In this document: piece after piece, positions 1 through 11,076 of the stretch
How positions within the stretch are numbered: the first letter of the stretch is position 1
Layout: the number at the start of each line of letters is the position of its first letter
Assembly (NCBI GenBank): GCA_022225965.2
Contig: JAKJXP020000170.1
Coordinates: 1 to 58,424, forward strand
Length of the DNA stretch: 58,424 nucleotides
Reading direction: 5' to 3'
From: Diatrype stigma
Taxonomy: Eukaryota > Ascomycota > Sordariomycetes > Xylariales > Diatrypaceae
Position numbers and translations under genes: made by a program
Notes under the pieces: generated by a model
Told to the model about the DNA's origin: nothing
Databases searched by the model: none
What the model saw: only the letters and a program-made list of their open reading frames with translations

Positions 1-29
<29 letters not shown>
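1..29. repeat. C homopolymer at the window edge
   Basis: The first 29 bases are all C and unique sequence starts immediately after. It is not a telomere unit (fungal telomeres are usually TTAGGG). It may be a contig-end or sequencing artefact, or a genuine homopolymer; the window alone cannot decide. Confidence 0.9.
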
Positions 30-32
<3 letters not shown>

Positions 33-33
33 T

Positions 34-227
34 CTGAAGAAGAGTTTCGTTAGTCAACATGTACCAACGAGTAATCAATTAAGGATTTGGGGGTTGGAAG
101 AGTTGACTTAGCTTTGGTAGAATGGCTACATCGGATAGTCTGCGCTGAAGAAGACTTTCGTTAGTGACCATGTACCAATAAGTAATCAAATAAAAATATT
201 GGAGTTGGAAGTTGACTTAGCTTTGGT
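34..227 (+). repeat. Diverged direct repeat, two units of about 84 bp
   Basis: Unit 1 (34-118) and unit 2 (145-227) share the same order of words: ctgaagaag, tttcgttagt, catgtaccaa, agtaatcaa, gttggaag, gttgacttagctttggt. Spacing is about 111 bp, with point differences and small indels. No reading frame is involved. A run of short GGTCTG/TCTGG words follows at about 251-291. It lies just downstream of the stop of the minus-strand palmitoyltransferase-like gene. Confidence 0.75.
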
Positions 228-330
228 CTCGGTTTCCGTGCCTATGTAGGAAGTGGTCTGGTCTGGTCCGCTCTGGTCGAGTCTGGTCTAGCCTATTGAG
301 ATATCCTTCACATGGGATGGGTTACGCTGA

Positions 331-1667
331 TCAAGACCCTTGACTGCTTTGTTGTTGACTGCGGCGAGATACAGCACTCGAACGTTGTTGGCGACGCCTT
401 GGCTCCTGTCCGTGGCTTGGAGAGGCGCTAGGCTCGTCAATGACAACGCCCGTGAGTGGGGGCATGAGAAAGTCAGTCCGATATCGAGTAACCCAATCGG
501 CGTAAGGCAGGTCTTGATCAGCGTAATTTCCATAGCGGGAGACACGTTCGGGTTGCCACCAGAAGAAGGGCCACTGCCACCATTGTCCGAGGACTTGGCG
601 GAGGTTCTCCGAGAATCCGAGGTCCCATGGGTGCCGCCCGTGAAACTTGTTGATGTGAAAGCGTGTCTCGTTCCCAGTGTTGTACTTGAAAGCAAGATAC
701 CATACTTTATTGTTGATCGTCTGCTCGTGTATGATTAGTCAGTCAATGGCGAAGAAGAATTTGAGTAAGGAGGATTGTGGATGATTATTCAACCCCCGGC
801 GACATGAATAATGATGTCAAGGTTGAATTATTCGGATTACTCACCTCGGCGTATACGCAGTTCTTGAAAGCCAGAAGCCAAATCTTTTCCCAAGTAAAAT
901 ACACGGATGTGCAAATTACCGAAATGGCGGCCACTATTGCGGAAACGGCAATATCGACACGTTGGTTGCTGGCGATGGCGTATATCGAGAGGGCGATCGA
1001 GAAGATGGAATCCAATGGCAGGAAGACGAGCACGAATAAATAGGCCTTGATTGTCCGTAGGTAGACGGCTACCTTGATGAATTTGCAAAAGTGATCATAG
1101 ACTGGCAGACAACGTTCCAGTGCCGTGCAGTGATACACTCTGTCGGAGATCCTTAACCAGCAGCCCCCCAAGTAAATGCACTGTCGAGGGCGTTGATCTG
1201 TGATGCAGTTAGCAAGCTTGAAGTGCCAAAGGCCAGGTCAGATGAGCGGGATACATACCTGCTTCGTAAGGGATCCAGTAGCCTCTTTCTGAGGGTTGCC
1301 GAGTAGCCCAGACGGTGCGGTCTATCTGCATTATGTTCTTGGAAGACGTTGGTGGTCGCCACTTGCGGTCGCAGAACCAAGTGATAACAAGGCTCTGGAT
1401 CCAAGCAGCCAACCAAGTAGCCTTGAGAGTTGCCGAAATAACCAGAAGAGATAGACCGATCGTAAACTTGCCGGAATTGACATCAAGATACGAGTCGAGG
1501 TGAGCGTCGGGTTCCTTGCTGGGGGCCATGAGGAAACACCAACAGAATTGGTATAGGTTGATCCAGGTAGTGCCGATAGCAAAAGCGATGAGCCAGAGAG
1601 GACTCAAGTTCATGTAGAACATGAAGATGTACCGGTAGGCCTCGTCGAAAACCTCGAAGATGTCCAT
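331..1667 (-). CDS. DHHC-type palmitoyltransferase-like membrane protein (Pfa-like), degenerate zinc motif
   Basis: Three exons, complement(331..720, 845..1197, 1259..1667), give 383 residues. Introns of 124 and 61 nt have GTGAGT and GTATGT donors and CAG acceptors, and frame is kept throughout. Four hydrophobic segments are visible, two before (about residues 18-45 and 68-95) and two after a cysteine-rich core. The core contains HC, ERC and a DHFC tetrad, which aligns with the DHHC-CRD of protein S-acyltransferases. The acyl-accepting Cys of DHFC is present, but the third tetrad residue is Phe, and one canonical zinc Cys (HCxxC) reads Leu. After the last membrane segment a VWYLAF/YNTG region and a Trp-rich stretch (QWWQWPFFWW) resemble the cytosolic tail of fungal family members. 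Expected role: palmitoylation of membrane-associated proteins. The altered ligands leave activity uncertain. The start was chosen at the first ATG before the hydrophobic region. Confidence 0.7.
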
Positions 1668-3744
1668 TGTGAGGTGAGAGCGCCGGTGAAAGTCGTGATT
1701 ACTTGAAAAGCGTGCGATGTGTGAACTGTGAACAGTTGAATTTTGTGCAGTTGAGAGAGTTGTTGAAAGCGTTGTTGAGAGAGTTGAAGAATCGTTAAGT
1801 TGACAGTAAACTGAGATCTTGACGATGAAGAAGAGGGAGAGAGAGGTAAACAATGCCCACGCGATTCTGGCCCTTGACCAACGTCTACCTAGGTACCTAC
1901 TTACTTAGGTATCAATTACATCAGCGGATGTAAACAATCATGACCTTTGGAACCTTTGGACAACGGTGGTTGCCTAGAAACAAATAAGGTTTCGTCTGTT
2001 CCTTCCGTTCCTTGGATGTCAGCTGCAGATGCTTGAAGGTTGTATACCCGTGGACGACAGTTGGTCGCTGTGCGGCACCTTCCTATGCTACATCTCTCTA
2101 CCAGCACACCTGGCAGTTCAGGTGCACGGAAACTTGAAACTGCTTGCTTCTGGTAGAAGCCATTTCAGGAAGGCGGGATGCTCTTGCTCATATTCCCATG
2201 ATTATCTGGTATATTCGGTTCTACCAATCCCTCCAGTCTTCGTCAAATCCTACGAGCATCATGACATAATATCACACCAACACAGCACAAGGGCGAATTG
2301 GCCTGATGATGTGCCTGTCACCCACTACCTAATACCTAGGTAATAATTACAGCAAATTTGATAAGATAAACCTAGCTTAACTTTTGTGCCCTGTTCTAGC
2401 AATTCTAGGGCCAATTGCATCTATACACTTTCGGGCTATTATCGAATTTCTGCTAGATACCCGTATGATGCAGATGCCCTTGAAGTTGGAATGGAACAAT
2501 GTGCTACAATGGCTGTTAAGATATCAGGGGTACCACGCCCCACAGATATTGTCTACATATGTCGGTGTAGTCTCCCAGCCTACTGGCTGGACACTTAGTA
2601 GGAATCTAACGGGTATGGATTCATCCTATAAATTTGGTAACTGCAGGTAATGACGAGGGCTTCTTGGCAGGTTTGTCCGACAGGTCCCAGGTTCCAACCC
2701 TGAACTGTCTGGATATGGACATACGTGCAGGGTATGACGTTTTAGCCCACATACTGTTTATCTAATCCCAATCATATATATAGGTACTTCTAAACATAAG
2801 GGATGATATTGGTACGCGCGTCGGTAGCCAAGCTATACCTACATATACCTAGATCTACTCGGTATCAAGAGGCTATTAAACAGGCTACCTAGGTACTTAG
2901 GTATAATAAAGCATGTACATACTAACTATATGCGCAACTCAAAGTCACAACTTATACCTTATGCATGTCCTTGCCAAGTTTTATTAAGTATTGGTCCAGT
3001 TACCCCTCAACTTATCTCCTTGGACAGAGAGACTAGAGTGTTGAAATGGTTGGATTGGGTGGACAAAAGTTGCTATTCTGGCTACCTGGTTACAGTCCAC
3101 TACAGAGCCCGTTGATATGCCACCCACAGTGCGCCGCACTTCCTATGTCGACGTATCACCTTGTAGCACAATCCAGCAGCTAGTCAATATAGAATACAAG
3201 TACGCAACTCACCTAAAGGTTAGGGTGCTATGCAGCAAACTGGATCAGATCCCACATTGTGACTTGCAAAAGAACGTGGCTGGCTGGAATGGAAGTTTAT
3301 ATACCCTTAGAAAATGTACTCAGTGGGTTTTAATCCGTTACCTCATATTTACTAGAGCGCCCTGTTCATATTGAGACCAGCCGTACCTAATCGACGTCTA
3401 GATTTGGTATTTACCTAAGAGTTTGACCATGATCTCTTTAAATTAATAACCTTTATACCCGACAGGATACCTATACGCCACTCAATCACGACCCGCCAAT
3501 TGCAAAGTATGCCCACCGCTATGGCGGAACTTAAACCTAAGGTCTCGATCTCTAACACGCTAGGATTATTGACTTGAAGTCGTTGATTATAGATCTTGTC
3601 TATTTAAGGGATCGAATCCCCTGTCCCAGGAATCCAGTTCTTCTGATTCCTTGCATCTCTTACCAACATCTAAGTCACAGAGAGAAACCCATCTCCTATA
3701 CACACCATCCCACCTACCGCTGTTCCAGGCTCTCCACATTTTCC
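1668..3744. other. Intergenic, no gene recognised
   Basis: About 2 kb of lower-GC sequence between divergent genes. The first 150 bp form the leader of the palmitoyltransferase-like gene and carry a short imperfect tandem repeat of GTTGAGAGAGTT-like words (about 1750-1790). Three copies of the palindrome ACCTAGGT lie at 1887, 2334 and 2887. A TATTTAA-like element occurs near 3600, upstream of the next gene. Open frames here are short, lack family motifs and show no splice logic. Confidence 0.6.
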
Positions 3745-4206
3745 ATGATGCGCCCCCTAATTTCTCTCATCATGGTTCCTCTCGCCCTGGTACCGGCCAT
3801 GATTGTCGGAGTTTCAGCACACCCTCGACCACCTCTGGTCTTCGATGGCTTTTCTTTGATGGCCATGACAAACGTTACAAGCGATGCAGAATCCAAGCTT
3901 TTTTCTCGAAAACCAGAAATTTCCACAACAAAGACCCACAAGCCCAATGACAAGATACCAGTCAAAGACTTACCAGAGTGTTACCGACTATGTATGGACA
4001 TGAACCGATTTAACATGCGAGAGGGAGTCACCGATGTCATGGATATGACCATCCAGGAATTCTGCAGTAGGAAAGGGCTAGTAATTGCCTGGTACGTGGA
4101 GACGGTCATGTATTGCATTAGGGACAAGTGCGTCGATACTTGCTTTCCCGAATGTCAGGCGGCGTCAAACGTTTGGGGACACGAAGTATGCGGATGGGGG
4201 GGTTGA
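3745..4206 (+). CDS. Small secreted cysteine-rich protein
   Basis: A 153-residue protein without introns. I start it at ATG 3745 because this begins a clear signal peptide (MMRP followed by a hydrophobic run ending VGVSA-HP). The frame stays open 57 codons further upstream, but that part has no secretory character. The mature protein holds eight Cys, all in the C-terminal half (ECYRLC, FC, YC, KC, TC, EC, VC), consistent with up to four disulfides. I do not recognise a named domain. Size, signal peptide and even Cys number fit the broad class of fungal small secreted proteins, which includes effectors and surface proteins; function is not inferred. A TATTTAA-like element lies about 145 bp upstream. 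Confidence 0.6.
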   Translation: MMRPLISLIMVPLALVPAMIVGVSAHPRPPLVFDGFSLMAMTNVTSDAESKLFSRKPEISTTKTHKPNDKIPVKDLPECYRLCMDMNRFNMREGVTDVMDMTIQEFCSRKGLVIAWYVETVMYCIRDKCVDTCFPECQAASNVWGHEVCGWGG

Positions 4207-5485
4207 ACACGGCAATAACGGAGCGCTGGTGAAACTTATCCACGCGAACCTAAAGCCAATGCTATAAGATTATGACGGCGTGCAGCAGGAAATGGCTATC
4301 TGGGATGAAGGTTGGGAAGCTACTCGTCGGTATGAGTAGAGAAATATGCTTGGAGCTAAAGTCTTGGTATATTTACAGTAAATATTTTTACACCCCCAAT
4401 CCTAGAGACTCTTTCGCTTTGGCAAGTGGAATTTGAATGTTCATCCATATGGTGATCTTAAGTTCGGATTCTTAGCACCTACTAACAGAGCTGCCCAGCG
4501 TTATCTTGGTAGTCTGGGTTACTCGCACAATAAAATTAATTCGTGGTTGTTGTTACTGAGTGCTGCCAGTGGTAGTCTTGTAGAAGCCGTTACTACTGTG
4601 CGCTTGATTAACAGTCTGGCATATGTAGAGCAGGAGATGAACTGTAGCTCGTCCGTAGAGGCGGAAACCACGCTGGGAGCTATAGTCAGGCCAAGAACCC
4701 AGCGAATAGTAGTCATTCTGGTGGTTGACAGTAGGCGAGCGTGGAATGATGCCTCAAGGATTCTGGCCAAGGCCGAATTATACAGAATTGCTTCTTATAC
4801 GGGATCGAGCGTTTTGAAAATTCGAAGTTTGAGATTATAAGTAAATGGTACAAGCTGGATGTTATGACACGGATTGCGCAATTGTTTTATAGGTGGTCTG
4901 TGCATATATTAATAGGGACTTAGGAACCTTGCAACAATGGGGACTCCTTATTACGAACGTAGAGAGGCTGCTCTAGAGACGAGAAGAAAGAAAAAACGGA
5001 TATAGATGTTTGGTGCAGACTACAGCATCCCGAGGTCTAAGTGGTGAATTCAAGGTCCATATACTACATACATGGGTATACATCGTTCTCGGACGACTCA
5101 GAACTCCGTCTTCGTTTTGAGATATAGTGATGGTATAGACCTTCCGTGACAATAGCAACCTTTTGATTTATCACAGTCCTAATTTCCATCGTTAGGACGA
5201 GGGCAGTGAAGGTTAATATAAGGTTGTAAACCTTTAATATTCTTAAGTGCAACCTCATGCTGTGATGGTGGAGATAGCCGAGTAGTTAGGTAATGCTTCA
5301 ATATTGGAACTTAGAAGAGTAAGGACCTTCCCCCGAAATCGCTATCTTGTTTTCCTCAAAGCACACGTTCAAATGCCCACTTGTACTTACATGCTGATCT
5401 GAGATAACCGCCGTCCGACACAACTGTACTTCATTGCTTTAAATCAACAACGATCATAACCTTTCTTGCATCAGTATTCATCAAC
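4207..5485. other. Intergenic, no gene recognised
   Basis: About 1.3 kb. One frame of 135 codons (4433-4840, plus) and an overlapping one of 83 codons (minus) are open, but neither has a recognisable motif, a signal peptide or typical codon use. I leave both out. The rest is TA-rich. Confidence 0.5.
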
Positions 5486-5731
5486 ATGGATCCATTTGAA
5501 GAGCTCGAGTCAATGGCACAAGCTGCTCTTGATTTGCCGGAAGGGGATGACGAGCCGGCCTACGAAGATGTGAAGAGATGGCAACACCTTTTCGGCTACT
5601 CGTGGTCGCAAGCTACACAGAAGATCCAGGAACACAGATCAACTTATAGCGCATCAATTGTGTATCCTAATCACTGTCCCGAGATCCAATATCCTACCCT
5701 TTCCTCAGCCATCACCCCTTTGTTGAGCTAG
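5486..5731 (+). CDS. Small hypothetical protein with an acidic N-terminus
   Basis: An 81-residue frame opens with a good start context (tcaacATGg). Residues 1-25 are acidic (EELES, PEGDDEP) and residues 26-53 read like a short amphipathic helical segment (EDVKRWQHLFGYS, QKIQEHRS). The last 25 residues lose this character, so the real gene may splice shortly after EHRST or be truncated there. No known domain is recognised and there is no signal peptide or membrane segment. It converges with the WSC-domain gene on the other strand. It could also be the 5' remnant of a longer gene. Confidence 0.4.
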   Translation: MDPFEELESMAQAALDLPEGDDEPAYEDVKRWQHLFGYSWSQATQKIQEHRSTYSASIVYPNHCPEIQYPTLSSAITPLLS

Positions 5732-6005
5732 AGCGAGTTATCACGCCAAGCATTACCACCCACTTACACCACTCCACCCCCCTAGCTTCTAGCTCTTCAC
5801 CACAAGAAAAAGACCAACAAATCACTGAATGTGCCTCATTATATTTGTGAAATTCCATAGCTATCGCTTTAGTAAACCTCACAATTCAGTTGAAATTCAA
5901 TCTGCCCATTTCAGATAATGTACGCTTCGCCGTAGGACGTTGTTCGCGCAACTGGATACGCCCCCGTCCTTCGTATTGTACGTACGTCATACTTCAACTT
6001 GGCCT

Positions 6006-6693
6006 TCAGCTAGAGCCGCCAAGGACATGCTGTGATGGCAATCCGTCCCCTTGGACCACCGGTACTGGTGTCGCCGTTTGATTACCAGGCTGCTGCGACG
6101 ATGTCTCGTTCGGAGCTATGGTGGGCTGCTCGTAGTATATCGAGAAGAATCCAGTGCCGCCGCCTGTTTCATCCACCCAGGGGTTGAAGTATTGTGTCAG
6201 CCAGGCCATGCAAATCATGGAAACAACATCCTAACTCATCCCTTCACTGTTCTCGGCACCAAACTTGAAACCGAACCAAAAAGAAGAACTAAGCTCCAAA
6301 CTCACACATATTCCTCGGATACCCGGGACAGGGGAGATCGCACAGGCTCTCCTCGACGAGCTGGGCCCAGGGCGGGACGGTCGACCCGCAGAAGCAGTCG
6401 GTCGCGTTGATGAGGCCGGCGACGACGCGCTGGGGTTGGGCGCGCCACCCCTCGCCGTTGCCCACGGCGCATTGTCTCTCGCAGAGCCCGAGCGCCTGGA
6501 ACCGGCTCCGCACCGAGCGCTCGAAGTCCGCCGGCGGCGGCCCCGCGTAGCAGCCCAGGTACCGGTACCGGGACTCGGCCGCGGGGACGAGGGCGGCCAG
6601 CAGCACGAGCATGGCCAGGAGGATCGGGGACGGGGACGGGGACGAGAACGAGAGGCCGGAGGGGCGGCGCGCTCGGTTCGCGTGGGCTGTCAT
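6006..6693 (-). CDS. Secreted WSC-domain protein
   Basis: Two exons, complement(6006..6163, 6306..6693), give 181 residues. The 142-nt intron has a GTGAGT donor, a CTGAC branch-like site and an AAACAG acceptor; splicing recreates a Cys codon (T|GC). The protein has a hydrophobic signal or anchor segment at about residues 24-41, then one WSC domain from YLGCY to FSIYYE. All eight WSC cysteines are present: GCY, LCERQC, DCFC, LCDLPC and NMCGG. A short Asn/Gln/Pro-rich tail follows, with NET and NQT glycosylation sites, and no second membrane helix. WSC domains are known in yeast cell-wall stress sensors and in fungal carbohydrate-binding extracellular proteins. The missing transmembrane and cytoplasmic part argues for a secreted wall- or polysaccharide-binding protein rather than a stress sensor. 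Confidence 0.75.
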
Positions 6694-7798
6694 TGCTCCT
6701 TCTTTCTCCGTGCGTCTTTCTATTGGACGTTTTGGTCTTGTCCGATTAGGACCAGTAGTTAACTAGTTATTGATTGAACACGAGTTTGGCATAACGTAGC
6801 AAAACGATCCTGAATGATGAGGATGTACGGAAGGACAGATGGGCAACGGGGCGGCTCGTAAGGCTGATGGTTTCTTCACTGGCTGCCTAAATTGATTTCC
6901 ATGCATCGATCGTGTATGCCCAGCAGTCCGACCAATCAAATTCCACCATTTGCCCCTTAAATATTCCTTCCGCAAGGATCCCAATCCCTGCAAACAAACT
7001 CGCCAATAACCACGTGATCTCGGTGGCTTACGTAGGTATATGGCAGGTAATCTTCTCCGACGTGGACCTAGTTAATAGGTCTACAGGTTACTTTGTAGCT
7101 TATATTCGACGTATTAGAAGATCCCCTGTGGTGTATCTCAAGGCTACAGGGGACACTTTAACACTTGTAGCCCTCTCAAGTCTCGAGTCTTACCAAATGA
7201 AGGGCCTTGTCTAGGTTTAGGTAGCATGCTTACCCGCATACATATGTATGTATGTACATACATACATGCATGTATACTCCGTAGATCAGATCCATAATCA
7301 CGTCGACCAATAGAACTTAAGATGAATCCAATCAGGACCGGTCTGGACCCTGAGCTCCCTGCATTTCGAAGGGAAAATGACGTATGGAGGGGACTTGCCA
7401 GCAAGTGGAATGGAAGCTTGGAAGCTCCGTCAGTTAGTTTAGGGCGTAACGTCAAGCTTGGACAAAGGGGTCGGTTGCTACGAGGAGTGAGTCCGAGTGT
7501 CTTGCAGTGATCGAGAAGCTACTATGGGGTGACTCGGAGGCTACATTATCTTCCTTCTTTCTCTTTCTTCAGCACCAACCCGACTCTGCCTAAGAAACCA
7601 TCAACAGCAATCATCATTATCACCGCCATCAACTCTCTGTGAACCAACAAATCTAGACCAACCTAATCACAGGACCCAAACGCGATAGTCCATCACCCAT
7701 ACACATATATACCCACCATCCCATCTATCCGTCATCGGATCAAGACACCAACCACAACAAACGCAAACCAGAATTCCAAAACCAAACCAAAAACAACC
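6694..7798. other. Intergenic between two divergent genes
   Basis: About 1.1 kb separates the minus-strand WSC gene from the plus-strand CP-repeat gene. It contains a short CATA/TATG run (about 7236-7274). A pyrimidine-rich stretch (7550-7570) followed by a C/A-rich leader (about 7590-7798) precedes the CP-repeat start codon. No gene recognised. Confidence 0.5.
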
Positions 7799-8278
7799 AT
7801 GGCCTCCGCACAAGTCTGCCCCGTCGTCGGCACCACGAACAGCACGCTGCCGCCCTCGCACCCCGACGTCGACCTCAGCCAGCCAGGGGCGCAGTGCCCC
7901 GTCGTCGGCGCGCGGACCGAGCACCACCGCCATCTGGCCAAGCACCCGTCCGTAGCGAGCGCGACGGCGGCGGCTCCCTCGGCCCCGACGACGCAATCCG
8001 CAGGCTCCTCCGACGCGCAGATCTGCCCGGCGCTCCGCACCCTCGTCGAGAGCGACCCCCGGTCCCGCGCCATGGACGACAAGGTCTGCCCCGTCGTCGG
8101 GCCCGTCACCACCGTGCTGCCGCCCGACCACCCGCCCACCGACGGCCGCGCCGACGCCGACGCCTGCCCCGTCACCAAGGCCCGCGTCGGCCACCACAAG
8201 GACAAGGTCGTCGTCCACCCCAAGGTCGAGGACGCCGGCGCCGTGTGCCCCGTCACCGGCGCGGGAGCGGCGAAGTAG
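7799..8278 (+). CDS. Cys-Pro (CP) motif repeat protein of unknown function
   Basis: A single-exon gene of 159 residues with a strong start context (caaccATGg). Its six Cys all lie in CP motifs: CPVVG (three times), CPALR, CPVTK and CPVTG. The motifs recur every 16-40 residues. Four of them are followed within about 12-16 residues by a His-Pro (SHP, KHP, DHP, VHP), often as LPPxHP or HHxxxxxHP. There is no signal peptide or membrane helix and the protein is likely soluble and disordered. Cys-Pro dipeptides are the core of heme regulatory motifs, where Cys can serve as an axial heme ligand, and the spaced His could also bind metal. That role is inference. I recognise no named family. Confidence 0.65.
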   Translation: MASAQVCPVVGTTNSTLPPSHPDVDLSQPGAQCPVVGARTEHHRHLAKHPSVASATAAAPSAPTTQSAGSSDAQICPALRTLVESDPRSRAMDDKVCPVVGPVTTVLPPDHPPTDGRADADACPVTKARVGHHKDKVVVHPKVEDAGAVCPVTGAGAAK

Positions 8279-11076
8279 GGCGTGCGAAAGCGGCGTGGCT
8301 CTTTGTTGTGTGATAGTTCGAAAGACGGTTGTTTGCTTGCCTGTTGAGTGTTCTCGTTATGGGCGGGTATCGAAAGGCGTTTTTGCAGGGTATCTGAACT
8401 CTTCGGTTGGGGTCCAATTTTTTCTTCTTTTCGGCCTAGTAACTACGGCGGGCATACTATGTATACCATTACGCCGTTGGACATTACTGATGGTTATCTA
8501 GTATGGTATGATGAGAAGCAGTAATGAATCAAACTATTTGACTATGAAACCTCAAGATAAGCTAATCGGTTTGGCTGCATTAATCTGGTACTTGCGCCAA
8601 ACCCTTCCCTATCTCGTTATCGAGAGTTAGTTGACGCTCATAGTATATTGGGCAACTATTTACTAATACAGAACCCCCCATACTCCTAGGTTAAAGTGGG
8701 AATACACATGTCATCGTACGTGATTTTGGATGGCCTAGGTATTATGTTTGGATAATTCATTGAATAGGGGTTGTCGAGATGGTCCAATTCCCCCTACTGT
8801 TGGATATTTGGTCGATTATGCCGTATCAAGCCACAACCAAGTAACATAACACATCCAATTAGAGCTGCGGGGTAACACCCGGACTGACATCTCGCTTCTA
8901 AAATGTTGTCTATCCACTCTAAGATCGGTTCGTGTTGCCAAACGGGATGGATGTGAGGACGGCAAGACCGTCATGGCTACTACCCCCTTTGGCCGCCTGG
9001 GATGACCAAGACACTCATGGGATATTAGAGGAGCATCTGCCCCCAACAAAATAACACCGTTTCAAGGAAACGTATACCCGAATGCTGAAATCTGAATAAT
9101 CTATGCCTAGCCAAAATTAACCAACGATTGCACTGTGGAATAAGCAGAACGGCTGTATGATTATTCGGATTATCTTGTCGTATCACAAACGAGTCTCTTA
9201 TAAAGTCGTAACTCGATTGTTGTAATGGCAATAACACCATATATTCTTATCACCACGACTCTTGAACCTGGTTTCAGATGCATAGGATCAATACCGGCCA
9301 TATTCCATACTAAGTGTCGAACCTGGGGGTTGGGGGATTACACCGATATATACGATATATACACACGATAAGTGCGGGGCGTGATACCCCTATTCTAGCC
9401 CTATGAACTACACCAAATAAAATATACCCTTTGATAAGCCGACATCATCCGCCTCATTCCTCAACACTAGCGGTAGTTGCCGAAGGACATAGACTAGGAC
9501 AATGACGGCTGATGTGGTGGTTCTCATGTCGGAAGCCGAGAGTCCTCCGAACACGCTTGTTAGATAGGGGCTGCCGGTGCCAACAAGACAACAAACAACT
9601 CACAGCATGTAAGGGTGCAAACCATAAATTAGCGACCATCTCCATTCCCGAGTTATGTGCGTAGATTTTGCAACTGACCTCCGGCCCACAGTGGGGACAG
9701 CACCGGACTAGATGGGTTCGGTAGCCGGGCAGGTAACCGGGCTGGCATATCCGGCCCCGCCAGGCAGGGCAGGAATTCTAGGCTGTAACTAGGTAGTCTG
9801 TGGGCGGTATATACAAATTCCTCGTGAACATATGGCTGGTCACCCTGTTCAGTGCAACAGAGCTACAAACACTACAACTTACCCACGACGTACGCCTCTT
9901 TCACAACTGACGATACAATTACGTTGTAGTCGAGTCGAATAGGCGGCTGCGCATTTATGGAGTGGGTGGTGTAACTCTCTCGTTAACCCTCAGGGACACA
10001 CCCTTCGACATAATTCATTCCTCATGTCATTATGAACTCTTGTAAGCTTGTTAAGGATATCTGTTGCTCCCGGAACCATATTTCTCGCCGCTCGGTGTAT
10101 TTATCGTGGACCTCATCTATACCATAGCCCATATACTACATACGTACGTACTTGTAGATATCTGCTACTATACTTAGAATCACACCCCCTACTAGTTGCT
10201 GCAGTAGATTCACTCTTATCTCGGGACCCCACAGTGCAGCGTGCCACTACTGCCCGTGTCTTACACAGCAAATCGTACCTACATGCATGGCCGAGATCTA
10301 TAGCTAAGTAGATGGTAGGTAGTAGTTGGCACAGATGATATCTGCAGGAAGCTAGCGCACAACGTCACGATCTGTATAGCGTTTGATAACAACCTGGCGA
10401 ATGCCGAACTTAGACGATACATATATATGTAGGTACTACTAGGTAGTAGGTAGATATGATGAGTATAAGGTATGAACAATATGTATTACTCAACTCATCA
10501 CCAGCTTATCAGTGCTATGATATCTCTGTAGGCGGAGCTCCTCTATCGGCATATCTATACCTACTTACTTATACCTATTAATGCCGAACTACCGCCGATA
10601 CGGTCCCCTGACATCTCCAATCAACCCTGTCGAATGCAGACAGGCATTGCGAATAGCTTGAGATAAGACCCCAGCTTATCCATCTGGGTGTATTTGACTG
10701 GGGGTCCTACGTGGGACGGCTATAGCAAGTACGCACAACAGAAGCCGGTAGATTCACTAGTAAGAACGACAGCAAGTGCCACGAGGGCTTAGACACTTCA
10801 CCTTGCCGCGACTCACGTTTCGCGAAGGTAACCGATGGGTGTGATGGAGTGTGCAATGAGGTAACACAAACAGCTGTAGTAGTTCATCATGTCCAAGTTA
10901 CATTTTATGCGTGAGTATGATCTAAATGTACATGTCGATACCTCTTCACTCATCTATATAGTCTAGGATAGATAATGATTTAAGGAGAATCTTGGTGGAA
11001 CTTTTCCCTTCCGGATAACGGTGCACGTCTCAGAACTCTCTGAAATCGAGATCGACCGTGCCCTTCCTCACCTCTA
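8279..11076. other. Long gene-free spacer
   Basis: About 2.8 kb of TA-rich DNA with many stops in all frames. It has no splice-supported open frame, tRNA or recognisable transposon. TAGGTA/TACCTA-type words are frequent around 10,420-10,575. It could be relic repeat DNA, but no open family signature survives. Confidence 0.5.

Noticed and set aside
288..738. Plus-strand frame at 340-738 and minus frames at 288-695 and 518-703
   Set aside because: The third minus-strand frame continues the DHHC-like protein across a GTGAGT/CAG intron; the others are shadows.
3600..3630. T-arm-like sequence (GGATTCGATCC on the minus strand)
   Set aside because: No acceptor, D or anticodon stems can be built around it.
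4433..4840. 135-codon plus-strand frame
   Set aside because: No signal peptide, motif, splice structure or typical codon use; overlaps an open frame on the other strand.
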